This document shows positions 1 through 7,887 of a stretch of 64,000 bases of DNA, piece after piece. The stretch covers positions 2,790,001 through 2,854,000 of the forward strand of contig NZ_CP045740.1 in assembly GCF_009650765.1 (NCBI RefSeq), read 5' to 3'. Source of the DNA: Streptomyces sp. SUK 48 (GTDB lineage: Bacteria; Actinomycetota; Actinomycetes; Streptomycetales; Streptomycetaceae). The notes below the pieces were generated by a model that saw only the letters and a list, made by a program, of their open reading frames with translations, was not told the DNA's origin and did not search any database. The position numbers and the translations under genes were made by a program. The number at the start of each line of letters is the position of its first letter. The stretch's first letter is position 1.

Positions 1-233
1 CGGATGTCGGCCTTGAGGACGAGGGAGACGCGCGGGGCGCGCTCCTCGACGACGGCGACGGCGCGCCGGACGACGTCCATGACCTCGTCCCAGCTGTCGC
101 CCTCGATCGAGGTGAACATGGCGTCGGTGCGGTTCGGCAGGCCGGACTCGCGGACCACGCGGACGGCGTCGGCGACGTACTCCCCGACGTCCTCGCCGAC
201 GCCGAGGGGCGTCACGGAGAAGGCGACGATCAT
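1..233 (-). CDS. MTH1187/YqgV-type thiamine-binding protein (partial)
   Basis: Only the first 77 codons are in the window; the 3' end lies beyond the left edge. The protein starts [20 protein letters not shown] and continues with a DAMFTSIEG stretch, which matches the small ferredoxin-like MTH1187/YqgV (DUF77) family. Members of that family bind thiamine or related ligands, and their exact role is not settled. The ATG overlaps the TGA of the upstream DUF3817 gene as ATGA (230-233), so the two are probably translationally coupled. Family assignment is by motif recognition and is fairly sure; substrate is inference. Confidence 0.8.
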   Translation of the reverse strand, partial: MIVAFSVTPLGVGEDVGEYVADAVRVVRESGLPNRTDAMFTSIEGDSWDEVMDVVRRAVAVVEERAPRVSLVLKADI

Positions 234-574
234 GCGCTCATGACCCCTTCCTTGCGGGCGCGGGCGGCGATCACGGCGTCCTCGGCCTCGCGGCGCAGCT
301 TGCGCTCGGCGAAGAAGCCGCCGGTGGGCAGCACCGAGAGGACGAAGTAGAGGGCGGCGGTGCCGAGGCTCCACCTGGCGCGGTTCCAGGCGTCGGCCCA
401 GAAGAGCACGTACAGGACGAACAGGACACCGTGGATCGCGCCCATCACGGGCACCGCGTTGAAGTCCGTGGTCCGCTTCAGCACGGAGCAGACGAGCAGG
501 ACGATGAAGGACACGGCCTCGGGTGCGGAGACGAGGCGGAGGCGGCGGATGGCGGTGGCGGTCTTGATGTCCAC
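230..574 (-). CDS. DUF3817 integral membrane protein
   Basis: 114-residue protein with three hydrophobic segments (about residues 20-35, 42-60 and 69-88). The pattern of a charged N-terminus, [13 protein letters not shown], and a conserved [13 protein letters not shown] helix is that of the DUF3817 small membrane proteins common in actinobacteria. The function of the family is unknown. The C-terminal 30 residues are strongly charged and presumably cytoplasmic. The stop codon overlaps the start of the thiamine-binding protein gene downstream. About 245 bp separate it from the divergent AIM24 genes. Confidence 0.8.
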   Translation of the reverse strand: MDIKTATAIRRLRLVSAPEAVSFIVLLVCSVLKRTTDFNAVPVMGAIHGVLFVLYVLFWADAWNRARWSLGTAALYFVLSVLPTGGFFAERKLRREAEDAVIAARARKEGVMSA

Positions 575-807
575 GGGTCACCTTCGGTGGGAGTTGCGAG
601 GAGTGGCGGCCGACCGGGTCCGGCGGTCGCCGGTCCGGGGGTGCCGGCCCGGGGTCGCCGGTCCGGCGGTTACGGAGCGCCGTCGGGGGCTACCGGTTTG
701 TGAACGCACGCACAAGCGTGCCGCCATTGTGGCAAACGGCGCCCCTGGGGGTCCGCTCAGGGTGCGGCTCCACCCGCGGGTGCTGTTCGGTCCACCCGCG
801 TCGGCGC

Positions 808-813
808 TACGTT
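808..813 (+). promoter_or_regulatory. Candidate -10 box of a leaderless AIM24 mRNA
   Basis: TACGTT lies 7 nt before the GTG at 821, the spacing expected if transcription begins at the start codon. No Shine-Dalgarno sequence is seen. A perfect 6-bp inverted repeat (GCACGC/GCGTGC, 706-721) lies upstream and could be an operator. No convincing -35 box is visible. Confidence 0.35.
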
Positions 814-820
814 TCCCAGC

Positions 821-1459
821 GTGGCGATGTTCCGATTGCAAGGCAGCAAGGTGCTCGCCGTCGAGATGACCGGGGACGCCGTGAAGGCGAAGAACGGCTC
901 GATGGTCGCGTACGACGGGCAGATGACCTTCAAGAAACTCACCGGGGGCGGCGACGGGCTGCGCGGGATGGTGACCCGCCGGCTGACCGGTGAGCAGATG
1001 GCGGTGATGGAGGTGAAGGGACACGGGACCTGCTGGTTCGCCGACCGGGCGACCGAGATCAACCTGGTGCGCCTCCAGGGCGAGAAGCTGTACGTGGAGT
1101 CGAGCAACCTGCTGGTGACGGACGCGGCGCTGCGTACGGGCACCACCTTCACCGGGCTGCGCGGCGCCTCCCAGGGCAACGGCCTGTTCACCACGACGGT
1201 GGAGGGGCACGGCCAGGCGGCGATCATGTCGGACGGTCCGGCGGTGGCGCTGCGGGTCAGCCCCCAGTACCCGCTGACCGTCGACCCGGGGGCCTATATC
1301 GCCCATCAGGGCGAGGTCCGGCAGTCCTTCCAGTCCGGTGTGACGTTCCGCACCTTCGTCGGGGAGGGCGGCGGCGAGGCGTTCCAGATCCGCTTCGAGG
1401 GGGACGGCCTGGTCTATGTGCAGCCGAGCGAGCGGAACACGATCGCGGGGGACCTGTGA
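821..1459 (+). CDS. AIM24 family protein 1
   Basis: 212 residues starting at GTG 821 (an in-frame ATG at 827 is the alternative). The protein has the repeated beta-strand pattern of the AIM24/TIGR00266 family: a MVAYDGQMTF strand, GTCWFADRA, a LLVTDAALRTGTTF segment and a closing EAFQIRFEGDGLVYVQPS strand. In yeast, Aim24 is a mitochondrial inner-membrane organiser; bacterial members have no proven role. No signal peptide or membrane segment is visible, so a cytoplasmic or peripheral location is likely. It is the first of three consecutive paralogues, with one nucleotide before the next ATG. Confidence 0.85.
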   Translation: MAMFRLQGSKVLAVEMTGDAVKAKNGSMVAYDGQMTFKKLTGGGDGLRGMVTRRLTGEQMAVMEVKGHGTCWFADRATEINLVRLQGEKLYVESSNLLVTDAALRTGTTFTGLRGASQGNGLFTTTVEGHGQAAIMSDGPAVALRVSPQYPLTVDPGAYIAHQGEVRQSFQSGVTFRTFVGEGGGEAFQIRFEGDGLVYVQPSERNTIAGDL

Positions 1460-1460
1460 G

Positions 1461-2111
1461 ATGACCTTCCGAGAGATCAACTCCAAGATGGTGCGGGCGA
1501 CGGTGGTCCCCGGGCAGCGGCTGTTCAGCCAGCGCGGGGCGATGCTCGCCTACCAGGGGGACGTGTCCTTCACGCCCAACATCCAGGGCGGCCAGGGCGG
1601 GGTGATGTCCATGCTGGGGCGCCGGGTGACGGGCGAGGCGACCCCGCTGATGACCGTCGAGGGCAGCGGCACCGTGTTCTTCGGGCACGGCGGCCATCAC
1701 ATCCATGTCATCCACCTCACCGGCGACACCCTCCACGTGGAGGCCGACCGCCTGCTCGCCTTCGAGGGCACGCTGCGCCAGGGCACCATGTTCATGGGCG
1801 CGCAGGGCGGGGTGATGGGCCTGGTGCGCGGCCAGGTCACCGGTCAGGGGCTGTTCACCACCACCCTCCAGGGCCAGGGCGCGGTCGCCGTGATGGCGCA
1901 CGGCGGCGTCTTCGAGCTGCCGATCGGCCCCGGCCGCCCGGTGCATGTGGACCCGCAGGCGTACGTCGCCCACCACGGCGACGTCCGCAACCGGCTGTCC
2001 ACCGCGCTCGGCTGGCGCGAGATGGTGGGCCGCGGTTCCGGCGAGGCGTTCCAGCTGGAGCTGAGCGGCAGCGGCACGGTGTACGTCCAGGCTTCGGAGG
2101 AAAAGCTGTGA
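1461..2111 (+). CDS. AIM24 family protein 2
   Basis: 216 residues. The ATG at 1461 follows the stop of the preceding paralogue by one base, so translation is probably coupled. It shares the family layout: RLFSQRGAMLAYQGDVSF near the start, GSGTVFFGHGG, LLAFEGTLRQGTMFMG and the terminal EAFQLELSGSGTVYVQAS. It is closer to protein 1 than to protein 3. The three genes most likely encode parts of one assembly or stepwise duplicates; the function is unknown. Confidence 0.85.
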   Translation: MTFREINSKMVRATVVPGQRLFSQRGAMLAYQGDVSFTPNIQGGQGGVMSMLGRRVTGEATPLMTVEGSGTVFFGHGGHHIHVIHLTGDTLHVEADRLLAFEGTLRQGTMFMGAQGGVMGLVRGQVTGQGLFTTTLQGQGAVAVMAHGGVFELPIGPGRPVHVDPQAYVAHHGDVRNRLSTALGWREMVGRGSGEAFQLELSGSGTVYVQASEEKL

Positions 2112-2932
2112 GCGCGTACTCAGGCACCTACGGCACCGCCGGTCCCGGCGGCCCGGTGGTGTACGACCCGATGACCCTGCCCGCCGACGACAACGTGAAC
2201 GGATACACGTTCTGCGTCGAGCTCAAGTCCGGTCAGTGGTTCCTCCAGAAGGGGAAGATGATCGCCTACTACGGGGCGATCGAGTTCAACGGCATCGGGC
2301 ACGGCCGGCTCGACCATCTCGTGCGCACCTCGTTCCATTCGCCACTGCACGCGAGCGACTGGGTCGTGGCGAGCGGCTCGGGCAAGATGCTGCTCGCCGA
2401 CCGGGCCTTCGACGTCAACTCGTACGACCTGGACGACGGGAACTTGACCATTCGCGCGGGCAATCTGCTCGCTTTTCAGCCAAGTCTCGCGCTCAAACAA
2501 TCGATCGTGCCGGGTTTTCTGACCCTGATCGGAACCGGACGATTCGTGGCCGCGTCGAACGGGCCGGTGGTGTTCATGGAGCCCCCTCTGCGGGTCGATC
2601 CGCAGGCACTCGTCGGCTGGGCGGACTGCCCCTCCCCGTGCCATCACTACGACCACGGGTACCTGACCGGTGTACTGGGCGGACTCCGTGCGATGACGGG
2701 CCTGGGCGGGGTTTCCGGGGAGGAGCACCAGTTCGAGTTCGTGGGTGCCGGGACGGTGCTGCTGCAGTCCTCGGAGGCGCTGATGGCGGAGGTCGACACG
2801 GGGGTCGTTCCGTCCGATCCGGGGACTCCGGGCGGTGGCGCACCGGGGCGGCCCGGACACGGTCCGCAACCACCCGGTGCACCGCGCCTTCCCGGACAGC
2901 TGGGGGACCTCCAGCGTCGCTTCGGGCTGTGA
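2108..2932 (+). CDS. AIM24 family protein 3, extended
   Basis: 274 residues from a GTG start overlapping the previous stop as GTGA (2108-2111). It is the most divergent and longest of the three. A hydrophilic N-terminus precedes the AIM24 domain (WFLQKGKMIAYYGAIEFNG to HQFEFVGAGTVLLQSSEAL), and a tail of about 40 residues is rich in Pro and Gly (PSDPGTPGGGAPGRPG). The domain contains an extra Cys/His stretch, DCPSPCHHYDH, absent from its neighbours. Its role is unknown, and the operon position argues that it acts with the other two. Confidence 0.8.
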   Translation: MSAYSGTYGTAGPGGPVVYDPMTLPADDNVNGYTFCVELKSGQWFLQKGKMIAYYGAIEFNGIGHGRLDHLVRTSFHSPLHASDWVVASGSGKMLLADRAFDVNSYDLDDGNLTIRAGNLLAFQPSLALKQSIVPGFLTLIGTGRFVAASNGPVVFMEPPLRVDPQALVGWADCPSPCHHYDHGYLTGVLGGLRAMTGLGGVSGEEHQFEFVGAGTVLLQSSEALMAEVDTGVVPSDPGTPGGGAPGRPGHGPQPPGAPRLPGQLGDLQRRFGL

Positions 2933-3012
2933 GCGGTAGTCTGCGGAGTGTGACGTCGAACGCGTGCGCACAGTCACACCACCCGAAGTAGTTCGCCATT
3001 CAACTTCTTAGG

Positions 3013-3018
3013 TAGACT
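3013..3018 (+). promoter_or_regulatory. Candidate -10 box of a leaderless marR-type gene
   Basis: TAGACT fits the actinobacterial -10 consensus and ends 6 nt before the ATG at 3025. No Shine-Dalgarno sequence precedes the ATG. This geometry suggests a leaderless transcript. A repeated ACTTC (3003 and 3016) may be part of an operator. Confidence 0.45.
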
Positions 3019-3024
3019 TCATTC

Positions 3025-3501
3025 ATGGAGACCGAGACGGCCACGCGCTGGCTGACCGATGCGGAGCAGTGCGCCTGGCGCACCCACCTGGAGGTCAACA
3101 GGCTGTTGACGTACCAGCTGGAGAAGGATCTGCAGCCGTTCGGCCTGACGATGAACGATTACGAGATCCTCGTGAACCTGTCCGAGTCGGAGGACGTGCG
3201 GATGCGGATGAGCGACCTCGCCTCCGCCACGTTGCAGTCCAAGAGCCGGCTCTCGCACCAGATCACGCGGATGGAGAACGCGGACCTGGTGCGCCGCGAG
3301 AACTGCGAATCGGATCGGCGGGGGCTGTACGCGGTGCTCACCGAGCACGGCATGGAGACGATGAAGAAGGTGGCGCCGCACCATGTGTCCTCGGTGCGGC
3401 GGCACTTCATCGACCTGCTCTCACCGGAGGCCCTGGTGGAGCTGGACAAGGCACTGAAGCCGATCGCCGAGCATCTGCGGGGGCAGCGGGGGCGCCCCTA
3501 G
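3025..3501 (+). CDS. MarR family transcriptional regulator
   Basis: 158-residue winged-helix regulator. The helix-turn-helix is at about residues 55-85 (MSDLASATLQSKSRLSHQITRME), followed by the wing (NADLVRRENCESDRRGLYAVLTEHG) and a C-terminal dimerisation helix. MarR proteins are dimeric repressors or activators responding to small ligands or metals. Gene order resembles the part of S. coelicolor that holds absC (SCO5405), a zinc-responsive MarR regulator of antibiotic production. Orthology is my inference from synteny, not from an alignment. It stands alone between the AIM24 genes and a convergent MFS gene, and is closed by a strong hairpin. Confidence 0.9.
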   Translation: METETATRWLTDAEQCAWRTHLEVNRLLTYQLEKDLQPFGLTMNDYEILVNLSESEDVRMRMSDLASATLQSKSRLSHQITRMENADLVRRENCESDRRGLYAVLTEHGMETMKKVAPHHVSSVRRHFIDLLSPEALVELDKALKPIAEHLRGQRGRP

Positions 3502-3507
3502 ACCGGC

Positions 3508-3553
3508 CGCGTGGTTTCCCGCCGCCCCGGAAAGGGCGGCGGGAAACCACGCG
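3508..3553. terminator. Bidirectional hairpin terminator
   Basis: Perfect 20-bp inverted repeat (arms 3508-3527 and 3534-3553) with a 6-nt loop (CGGAAA). It lies between the stop of the plus-strand MarR gene and the stop of the minus-strand MFS gene, so it can end both transcripts. As is usual in Streptomyces, there is no long U tract. Confidence 0.85.
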
Positions 3554-3554
3554 C

Positions 3555-4745
3555 TCAGCCACGACGGGCCCGCGGGAGGCACCCGGCCGCGGCGGCGGCA
3601 AGGGAGGTCGCACCCGCCACCAGGAAGCAGACCCCCAGCGGCATCCGGCCGATCAGCAGCCCCGTCGCCAGCGCCCCGGCCGAACTGCCCGCGTTCACCC
3701 CCATGTTGACCCACGCCCCGGCCTGCGTACGGGACGCGGCGGGCACGGACTCGTCGGCCGCGAGGTACGCCGTCGTCAGGGTCGGGGCGAAGAAGACCCC
3801 GGCGAGCGCCAGCGCGGCGGTGAGGGCCCAGAGGCCGGGCGCGAGACCCGCCGCCGCGACCACCAGCCCCAGCGCCACCGAGAAGCGGAGCAGCCGCGTG
3901 CGGGCGGGGGCCGTCCAGCGCACCGCCCCGTTCACGAGGCCCCCGAGCGCGCTGCCCGCGGACAGCGCCCCCAGGACCCACGGCACGAGATCGGTGTCGT
4001 ACGCGTGCGCGGAGGCGTAGGCCATGGTCAGCAGGTCCACCCCGCTGAGGGTCAGCCCGACGCCGAGGGCGACGACGGCGGGGGCGAGCGGACCGGAGCC
4101 GCCCCCGAGCCGTACGCCCCGGGCGGCGGGCCGCGGCCCCGGCAGCACCGGGGAGGCGACGAACACCGCCGTGCCGCCCACGATCAGCAGGGCGCTGAGC
4201 AGGATGCCGGCGGCCGGCGGGGCGAACCCGGTCAGGACGCCGACCAGGAGCGGCCCGGAGACGTAGAGCAGTTCCTCGGCGACACCGTCGAGGCTGTAGG
4301 CGCGCTGCAACAGGTGCCGGTCGGGGGCGAGTTCGGCCCACAGCGCGCGCATCGTCGGCCCCAGCGGGGGCGTGCACGCGCCGGCCAGCGCCGCGGTCAC
4401 GGCGAGCGGGGCCACCGGTGCCCCGGGGTGCCAGGTCAGGGCGGCGAGCACGGTCAGCAGGGCGCCGTACACGCACGCCATGGGCGCGAGGGCACCGCGC
4501 GGCCCGTGCCGGTCGATCAGGGCGCCGCGCACCGGCATCAGGAAGACCGACGCGGCACCGAACAGGGACATCACCACCCCGGAGACGGCGTAGGAGCCGG
4601 TGGCGCGGGTGACGGACAGCATCACCGCGAGGGAGACGGTGCCGTAGGAGAGACGGGCGGTCAGGGCCGCGGCGAAGGTGCGGCGGGCGCCCGGAAGGCG
4701 CAGCACGGCGGCGTACGAAGGCCGCACGGGAGCGTGCGTGGACAT
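3555..4745 (-). CDS. MFS transporter
   Basis: 396 residues with about 12 hydrophobic segments and the MFS loop 2-3 signature GALIDRHGPRGAL near residue 75. It belongs to the drug/proton-antiporter-like MFS proteins and is probably an efflux pump in the cytoplasmic membrane; its substrate cannot be read from the sequence. The ATG at 4745 follows AGAGGA at good spacing. It is convergent with the MarR gene, with which it shares the terminator. A regulatory link to that gene is possible but not shown. Confidence 0.85.
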   Translation of the reverse strand: MSTHAPVRPSYAAVLRLPGARRTFAAALTARLSYGTVSLAVMLSVTRATGSYAVSGVVMSLFGAASVFLMPVRGALIDRHGPRGALAPMACVYGALLTVLAALTWHPGAPVAPLAVTAALAGACTPPLGPTMRALWAELAPDRHLLQRAYSLDGVAEELLYVSGPLLVGVLTGFAPPAAGILLSALLIVGGTAVFVASPVLPGPRPAARGVRLGGGSGPLAPAVVALGVGLTLSGVDLLTMAYASAHAYDTDLVPWVLGALSAGSALGGLVNGAVRWTAPARTRLLRFSVALGLVVAAAGLAPGLWALTAALALAGVFFAPTLTTAYLAADESVPAASRTQAGAWVNMGVNAGSSAGALATGLLIGRMPLGVCFLVAGATSLAAAAAGCLPRARRG

Positions 4746-4895
4746 GCGGAGAGTTCCTCTGGTGGAGGCGGGAGAAGGGCATGCCGAGGCACGCGAGCGC
4801 CGGATCGGTCACGGCGTCGCGTGCGGGGCGGGCCCTATGCCAGGAGGAGGAACACGGAGGACAAGGTAGCGGGAGGCACCCGGAGTCGGCCAGGC

Positions 4896-5852
4896 TCAGC
4901 CCTCGGTGATCCCCGCCACCAGTTCGTCGGCGGCGCGGTACGGGTCGAGTTCGCCCGCGACGATCCGCTCCGCGAGGGCGCTCAGGCGCCGGTCGCCGTG
5001 CAGGTCCCCGATGCGCTCGCGCAGGGCCGTGACCGCGATGGTCTCCACCTCGCGGGCCGCCCGGGCGCGCCGGCGCTCGGTGAGCACCCCGTGCTCCTCC
5101 ATCCAGGCGCGGTGCTTGTCCAGCGCCTCGACCACCTCGTCCACGCCCTCGGCGCGGGAGGCGACCGTCTTCACGATGGGCGGCCGCCAGTCGCCGGGTT
5201 TGCGGGCCTCGCCGAGGCCCAGCATGTGGTTCAGCTCGCGGGCGGTGGAGTCGGCGCCGTCCCGGTCCGCCTTGTTGACGACGTAGACGTCGCCGATCTC
5301 CAGGATGCCCGCCTTGGCGGCCTGGATGCCGTCGCCCATGCCCGGGGCCAGCAGCACCACGCTGGTGTCCGCCTGGGCGGCGATCTCCACCTCGGACTGG
5401 CCGACGCCCACCGTCTCGACCAGGACCACGTCACAGCCCGCCGCGTCCAGGACCCGGATCGCCTGCGGGGCGGACCAGGCGAGGCCGCCGAGGTGGCCGC
5501 GGGTCGCCATGGAGCGGATGTAGACGCCGGGGTCACAGGCGTGCTCCGACATGCGCACCCGGTCGCCCAGCAGGGCGCCGCCGGAGAAGGGCGAGGACGG
5601 GTCGACGGCCAGGACGCCGACCCGCCTGCCCTGCTTGCGGTACGCCGTGACGAGCGCGGACGTGGAGGTCGACTTGCCGACGCCCGGCGAGCCGGTCAGG
5701 CCCACCACGTACGCGTTGCCGGTCAAGGGGGCCAGCGCCGCCATGACCTCCCTGAGCTGCGGGGACGCCCCCTCCACCAGGGAGATCAGCCGGGCCACGG
5801 CCCGCGGCCTGCCGTCCCTGGCCTGGGCCACCAGGGAGGAGACGTCCTGCAT
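4896..5852 (-). CDS. meaB: Methylmalonyl-CoA mutase-associated GTPase MeaB
   Basis: 318 residues. A G3E-family P-loop GTPase with GSPGVGKST (about 54-62), the SPFSGGALLGDRVRM switch region, the VDPSS motif, VETVGVGQSE (Walker B/switch) and NKAD (base recognition). MeaB gates adenosylcobalamin loading of methylmalonyl-CoA mutase and protects the enzyme from inactivation. The ATG at 5852 sits 7 nt after GGAG; a GTG one codon upstream (5855) is possible. The thiolase gene is 38 bp upstream on the same strand and the epimerase gene is divergent from it, so the genes form an acyl-CoA neighbourhood. Confidence 0.93.
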   Translation of the reverse strand: MQDVSSLVAQARDGRPRAVARLISLVEGASPQLREVMAALAPLTGNAYVVGLTGSPGVGKSTSTSALVTAYRKQGRRVGVLAVDPSSPFSGGALLGDRVRMSEHACDPGVYIRSMATRGHLGGLAWSAPQAIRVLDAAGCDVVLVETVGVGQSEVEIAAQADTSVVLLAPGMGDGIQAAKAGILEIGDVYVVNKADRDGADSTARELNHMLGLGEARKPGDWRPPIVKTVASRAEGVDEVVEALDKHRAWMEEHGVLTERRRARAAREVETIAVTALRERIGDLHGDRRLSALAERIVAGELDPYRAADELVAGITEG

Positions 5853-5890
5853 CACACAGCTCCGTTCGCTTCACGACCTGCCGGAAGGGC

Positions 5891-7090
5891 TCAGGCCCTC
5901 GGTACCCGCACGATCAGCGCGTCGCCCTGGCCGCCGCCACCGCACAGCGCGGCCGCGCCGAGGCCGCCGCCCCGGCGCTTGAGCTCCAGCGCCAAGTGGA
6001 GCACGAGGCGGGCGCCGGACATGCCGATCGGGTGGCCGAGCGCGATCGCGCCGCCGTTGACGTTCACCTTTTCCGTGGACACACCGAGGTCCTTCATTGA
6101 CTGCACGGTGACGGAGGCGAACGCCTCGTTGATCTCGATCAGGTCGAGGTCGGCGACCTCCTTGCCCTCCTTCTTGAGGGCGTTGAGGATCGCGTTGGAC
6201 GGCTGGGAGTGCAGCGAGTTGTCCGGGCCCGCCACATTGCCGTGCGAGCCGATCTCGGCGAGCCACTGAAGGCCCAGCTCCTCCGCCTTGGCCTTGCTCA
6301 TCACGACCACGGCGGCGGCGCCGTCGGAGATCTGCGAGGAGGTGCCGGCGGTGATGGTGCCGTCCTTGGTGAAGGACGGGCGCAGCTTGCCCAGGGTCTC
6401 CACGGTGGTGTCGGCGCGGATGCCCTCGTCCTTGCTGAACAGGATCGGGTCGCCCTTGCGCTGCGGGATCTCCACGGGGGTGATCTCCGCCTCGAACACG
6501 CCGTTCTTCTGCGCGGCGGCGGCCCGCTGGTGGGACAGGGCGCCGATCTCGTCCTGCGCGAGGCGGCCGATGCCGAGCCGGGTGTTGTGGTGCTCGGTGG
6601 ACTCGCCCATGGCGATGGCCTCGAACGAGTCGGTCAGACCGTCGTGCGCCATCGAGTCGATCATCTCGATCGAGCCGTACTTGTAGCCCTCGCGGGACTT
6701 GGGCAGCAGGTGCGGCGCGTTGGTCATGGACTCCATGCCGCCGGCCACCACGATGTCGAACTCGCCGGCGCGGATCAGCTGGTCGGCCAGGGCGATGGCG
6801 TCGAGCCCGGAGAGGCAGACCTTGTTGACGGTGAGGGCCGGGACGCTCATCGGGATGCCGCCCTTGACGGCGGCCTGGCGGGCCGGGATCTGGCCGGCGC
6901 CGGCCTGGAGCACCTGGCCCATGATCACGTAGTGCACCTGGTCGCCGCCGATGCCCGCGCGGTCGAGGGCGGCCTTGATCGCGAGACCGCCGAGGTCGGC
7001 CGCGGAGAAGGACTTCAGGGAGCCCAGCAGTCGTCCCATGGGCGTACGGGCGCCCGCGACGATCACCGAGCTGTTCGTTCCAGAAGACAT
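5891..7090 (-). CDS. Acetyl-CoA C-acetyltransferase (thiolase)
   Basis: 399 residues, the normal length of a biosynthetic or degradative thiolase. All catalytic elements are present: nucleophilic Cys in [12 protein letters not shown] (about residue 90), His in [14 protein letters not shown], and Cys in the C-terminal [10 protein letters not shown]. It condenses two acetyl-CoA to acetoacetyl-CoA or runs the reverse reaction. The ATG at 7090 ([19 protein letters not shown]) is preceded by AAGGGG; longer in-frame extensions upstream show no family similarity. It probably forms an operon with meaB and diverges from the epimerase gene. Confidence 0.93.
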   Translation of the reverse strand: MSSGTNSSVIVAGARTPMGRLLGSLKSFSAADLGGLAIKAALDRAGIGGDQVHYVIMGQVLQAGAGQIPARQAAVKGGIPMSVPALTVNKVCLSGLDAIALADQLIRAGEFDIVVAGGMESMTNAPHLLPKSREGYKYGSIEMIDSMAHDGLTDSFEAIAMGESTEHHNTRLGIGRLAQDEIGALSHQRAAAAQKNGVFEAEITPVEIPQRKGDPILFSKDEGIRADTTVETLGKLRPSFTKDGTITAGTSSQISDGAAAVVVMSKAKAEELGLQWLAEIGSHGNVAGPDNSLHSQPSNAILNALKKEGKEVADLDLIEINEAFASVTVQSMKDLGVSTEKVNVNGGAIALGHPIGMSGARLVLHLALELKRRGGGLGAAALCGGGGQGDALIVRVPRA

Positions 7091-7152
7091 GAGGTGCGAT
7101 CCCCTTCCAGCTACGCAGAGCCGAGGAGTGAACGAGGGTTTACCTCGAATGT

Positions 7153-7169
7153 ACTGAGAGGCACTCAGT
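7153..7169. promoter_or_regulatory. Inverted repeat in the thiolase/epimerase divergent promoter
   Basis: ACTGAG and CTCAGT form a perfect 6-bp inverted repeat spaced by 5 nt, inside the 149-bp region between the divergent thiolase and epimerase starts. This is a plausible operator for shared control. No known regulator consensus was matched. Confidence 0.3.
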
Positions 7170-7239
7170 GCCGTCATCGTCCAGTCGGTGTGATCGCGCG
7201 CACGTTGCGTAACCACCGCCGTGGCGCTGCACTGAAACC

Positions 7240-7680
7240 ATGCTGACGCGAATCGACCACATCGGGATCGCCTGCCACGACCTCGACGCCACCGTCGAGT
7301 TCTACCGGGCCACCTACGGCTTCGAGGTGTTCCACACCGAGGTCAACGAGGAACAGGGCGTGCGCGAGGCCATGCTCAAGATCAACGAGACCTCGGACGG
7401 CGGTGCCTCCTACCTCCAGCTCCTGGAACCGACCCGCGAGGACTCCGCGGTCGGCAAGTGGCTGGCCAAGAACGGCGAGGGCGTGCATCACATCGCCTTC
7501 GGCACGGCGGACGTCGACGCCGACTCCGAGGACATCCGGAGCAAGGGCGTGCGGGTGCTCTACGACGAGCCGCGACGCGGTTCCATGGGGTCCAGGATCA
7601 CCTTCCTGCACCCCAAGGACTGCCATGGTGTCCTCACAGAACTGGTGACTTCGGCGCCTGTTGAGTCTCCCGAGCACTGA
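7240..7680 (+). CDS. mce: Methylmalonyl-CoA epimerase
   Basis: 146 residues in the glyoxalase/VOC fold, two repeats of the beta-alpha-beta-beta-beta module. Metal ligands expected of the family are visible: His in IDHIGIAC (residue 7), Gln/Glu in SYLQLLEP, His in GEGVHHIAF and Glu in HGVLTELV. The enzyme interconverts (2R)- and (2S)-methylmalonyl-CoA, the step before or after the cobalamin mutase served by MeaB. The divergent arrangement with thiolase and meaB supports the call. Confidence 0.93.
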   Translation: MLTRIDHIGIACHDLDATVEFYRATYGFEVFHTEVNEEQGVREAMLKINETSDGGASYLQLLEPTREDSAVGKWLAKNGEGVHHIAFGTADVDADSEDIRSKGVRVLYDEPRRGSMGSRITFLHPKDCHGVLTELVTSAPVESPEH

Positions 7681-7887
7681 CCGCCGTACATAAGGGCCGG
7701 TAGGGTTGGGGGCGGTCGTCCCGCGAACCGGGGCGGCCGCATGCCGGGGTCCGGGTTTCGGGGGACGTGCGTCGGGGCAGCAGGCAGTGCTCCGCCGTTG
7801 ATCTGACACCATTTCCCCGGGGGCCCCGTTCGGCGGTTGGACGTGGCTCGTTGGAGAAGCTGACCAGGGGACGGATGGGACCGCGCA

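Noticed and set aside
3069..6269. 1066-codon plus-strand open frame
   Set aside because: Runs through the MarR, MFS and meaB genes in other phases; composition is Arg/Gly/Ala-rich as expected for shadow frames at high GC.
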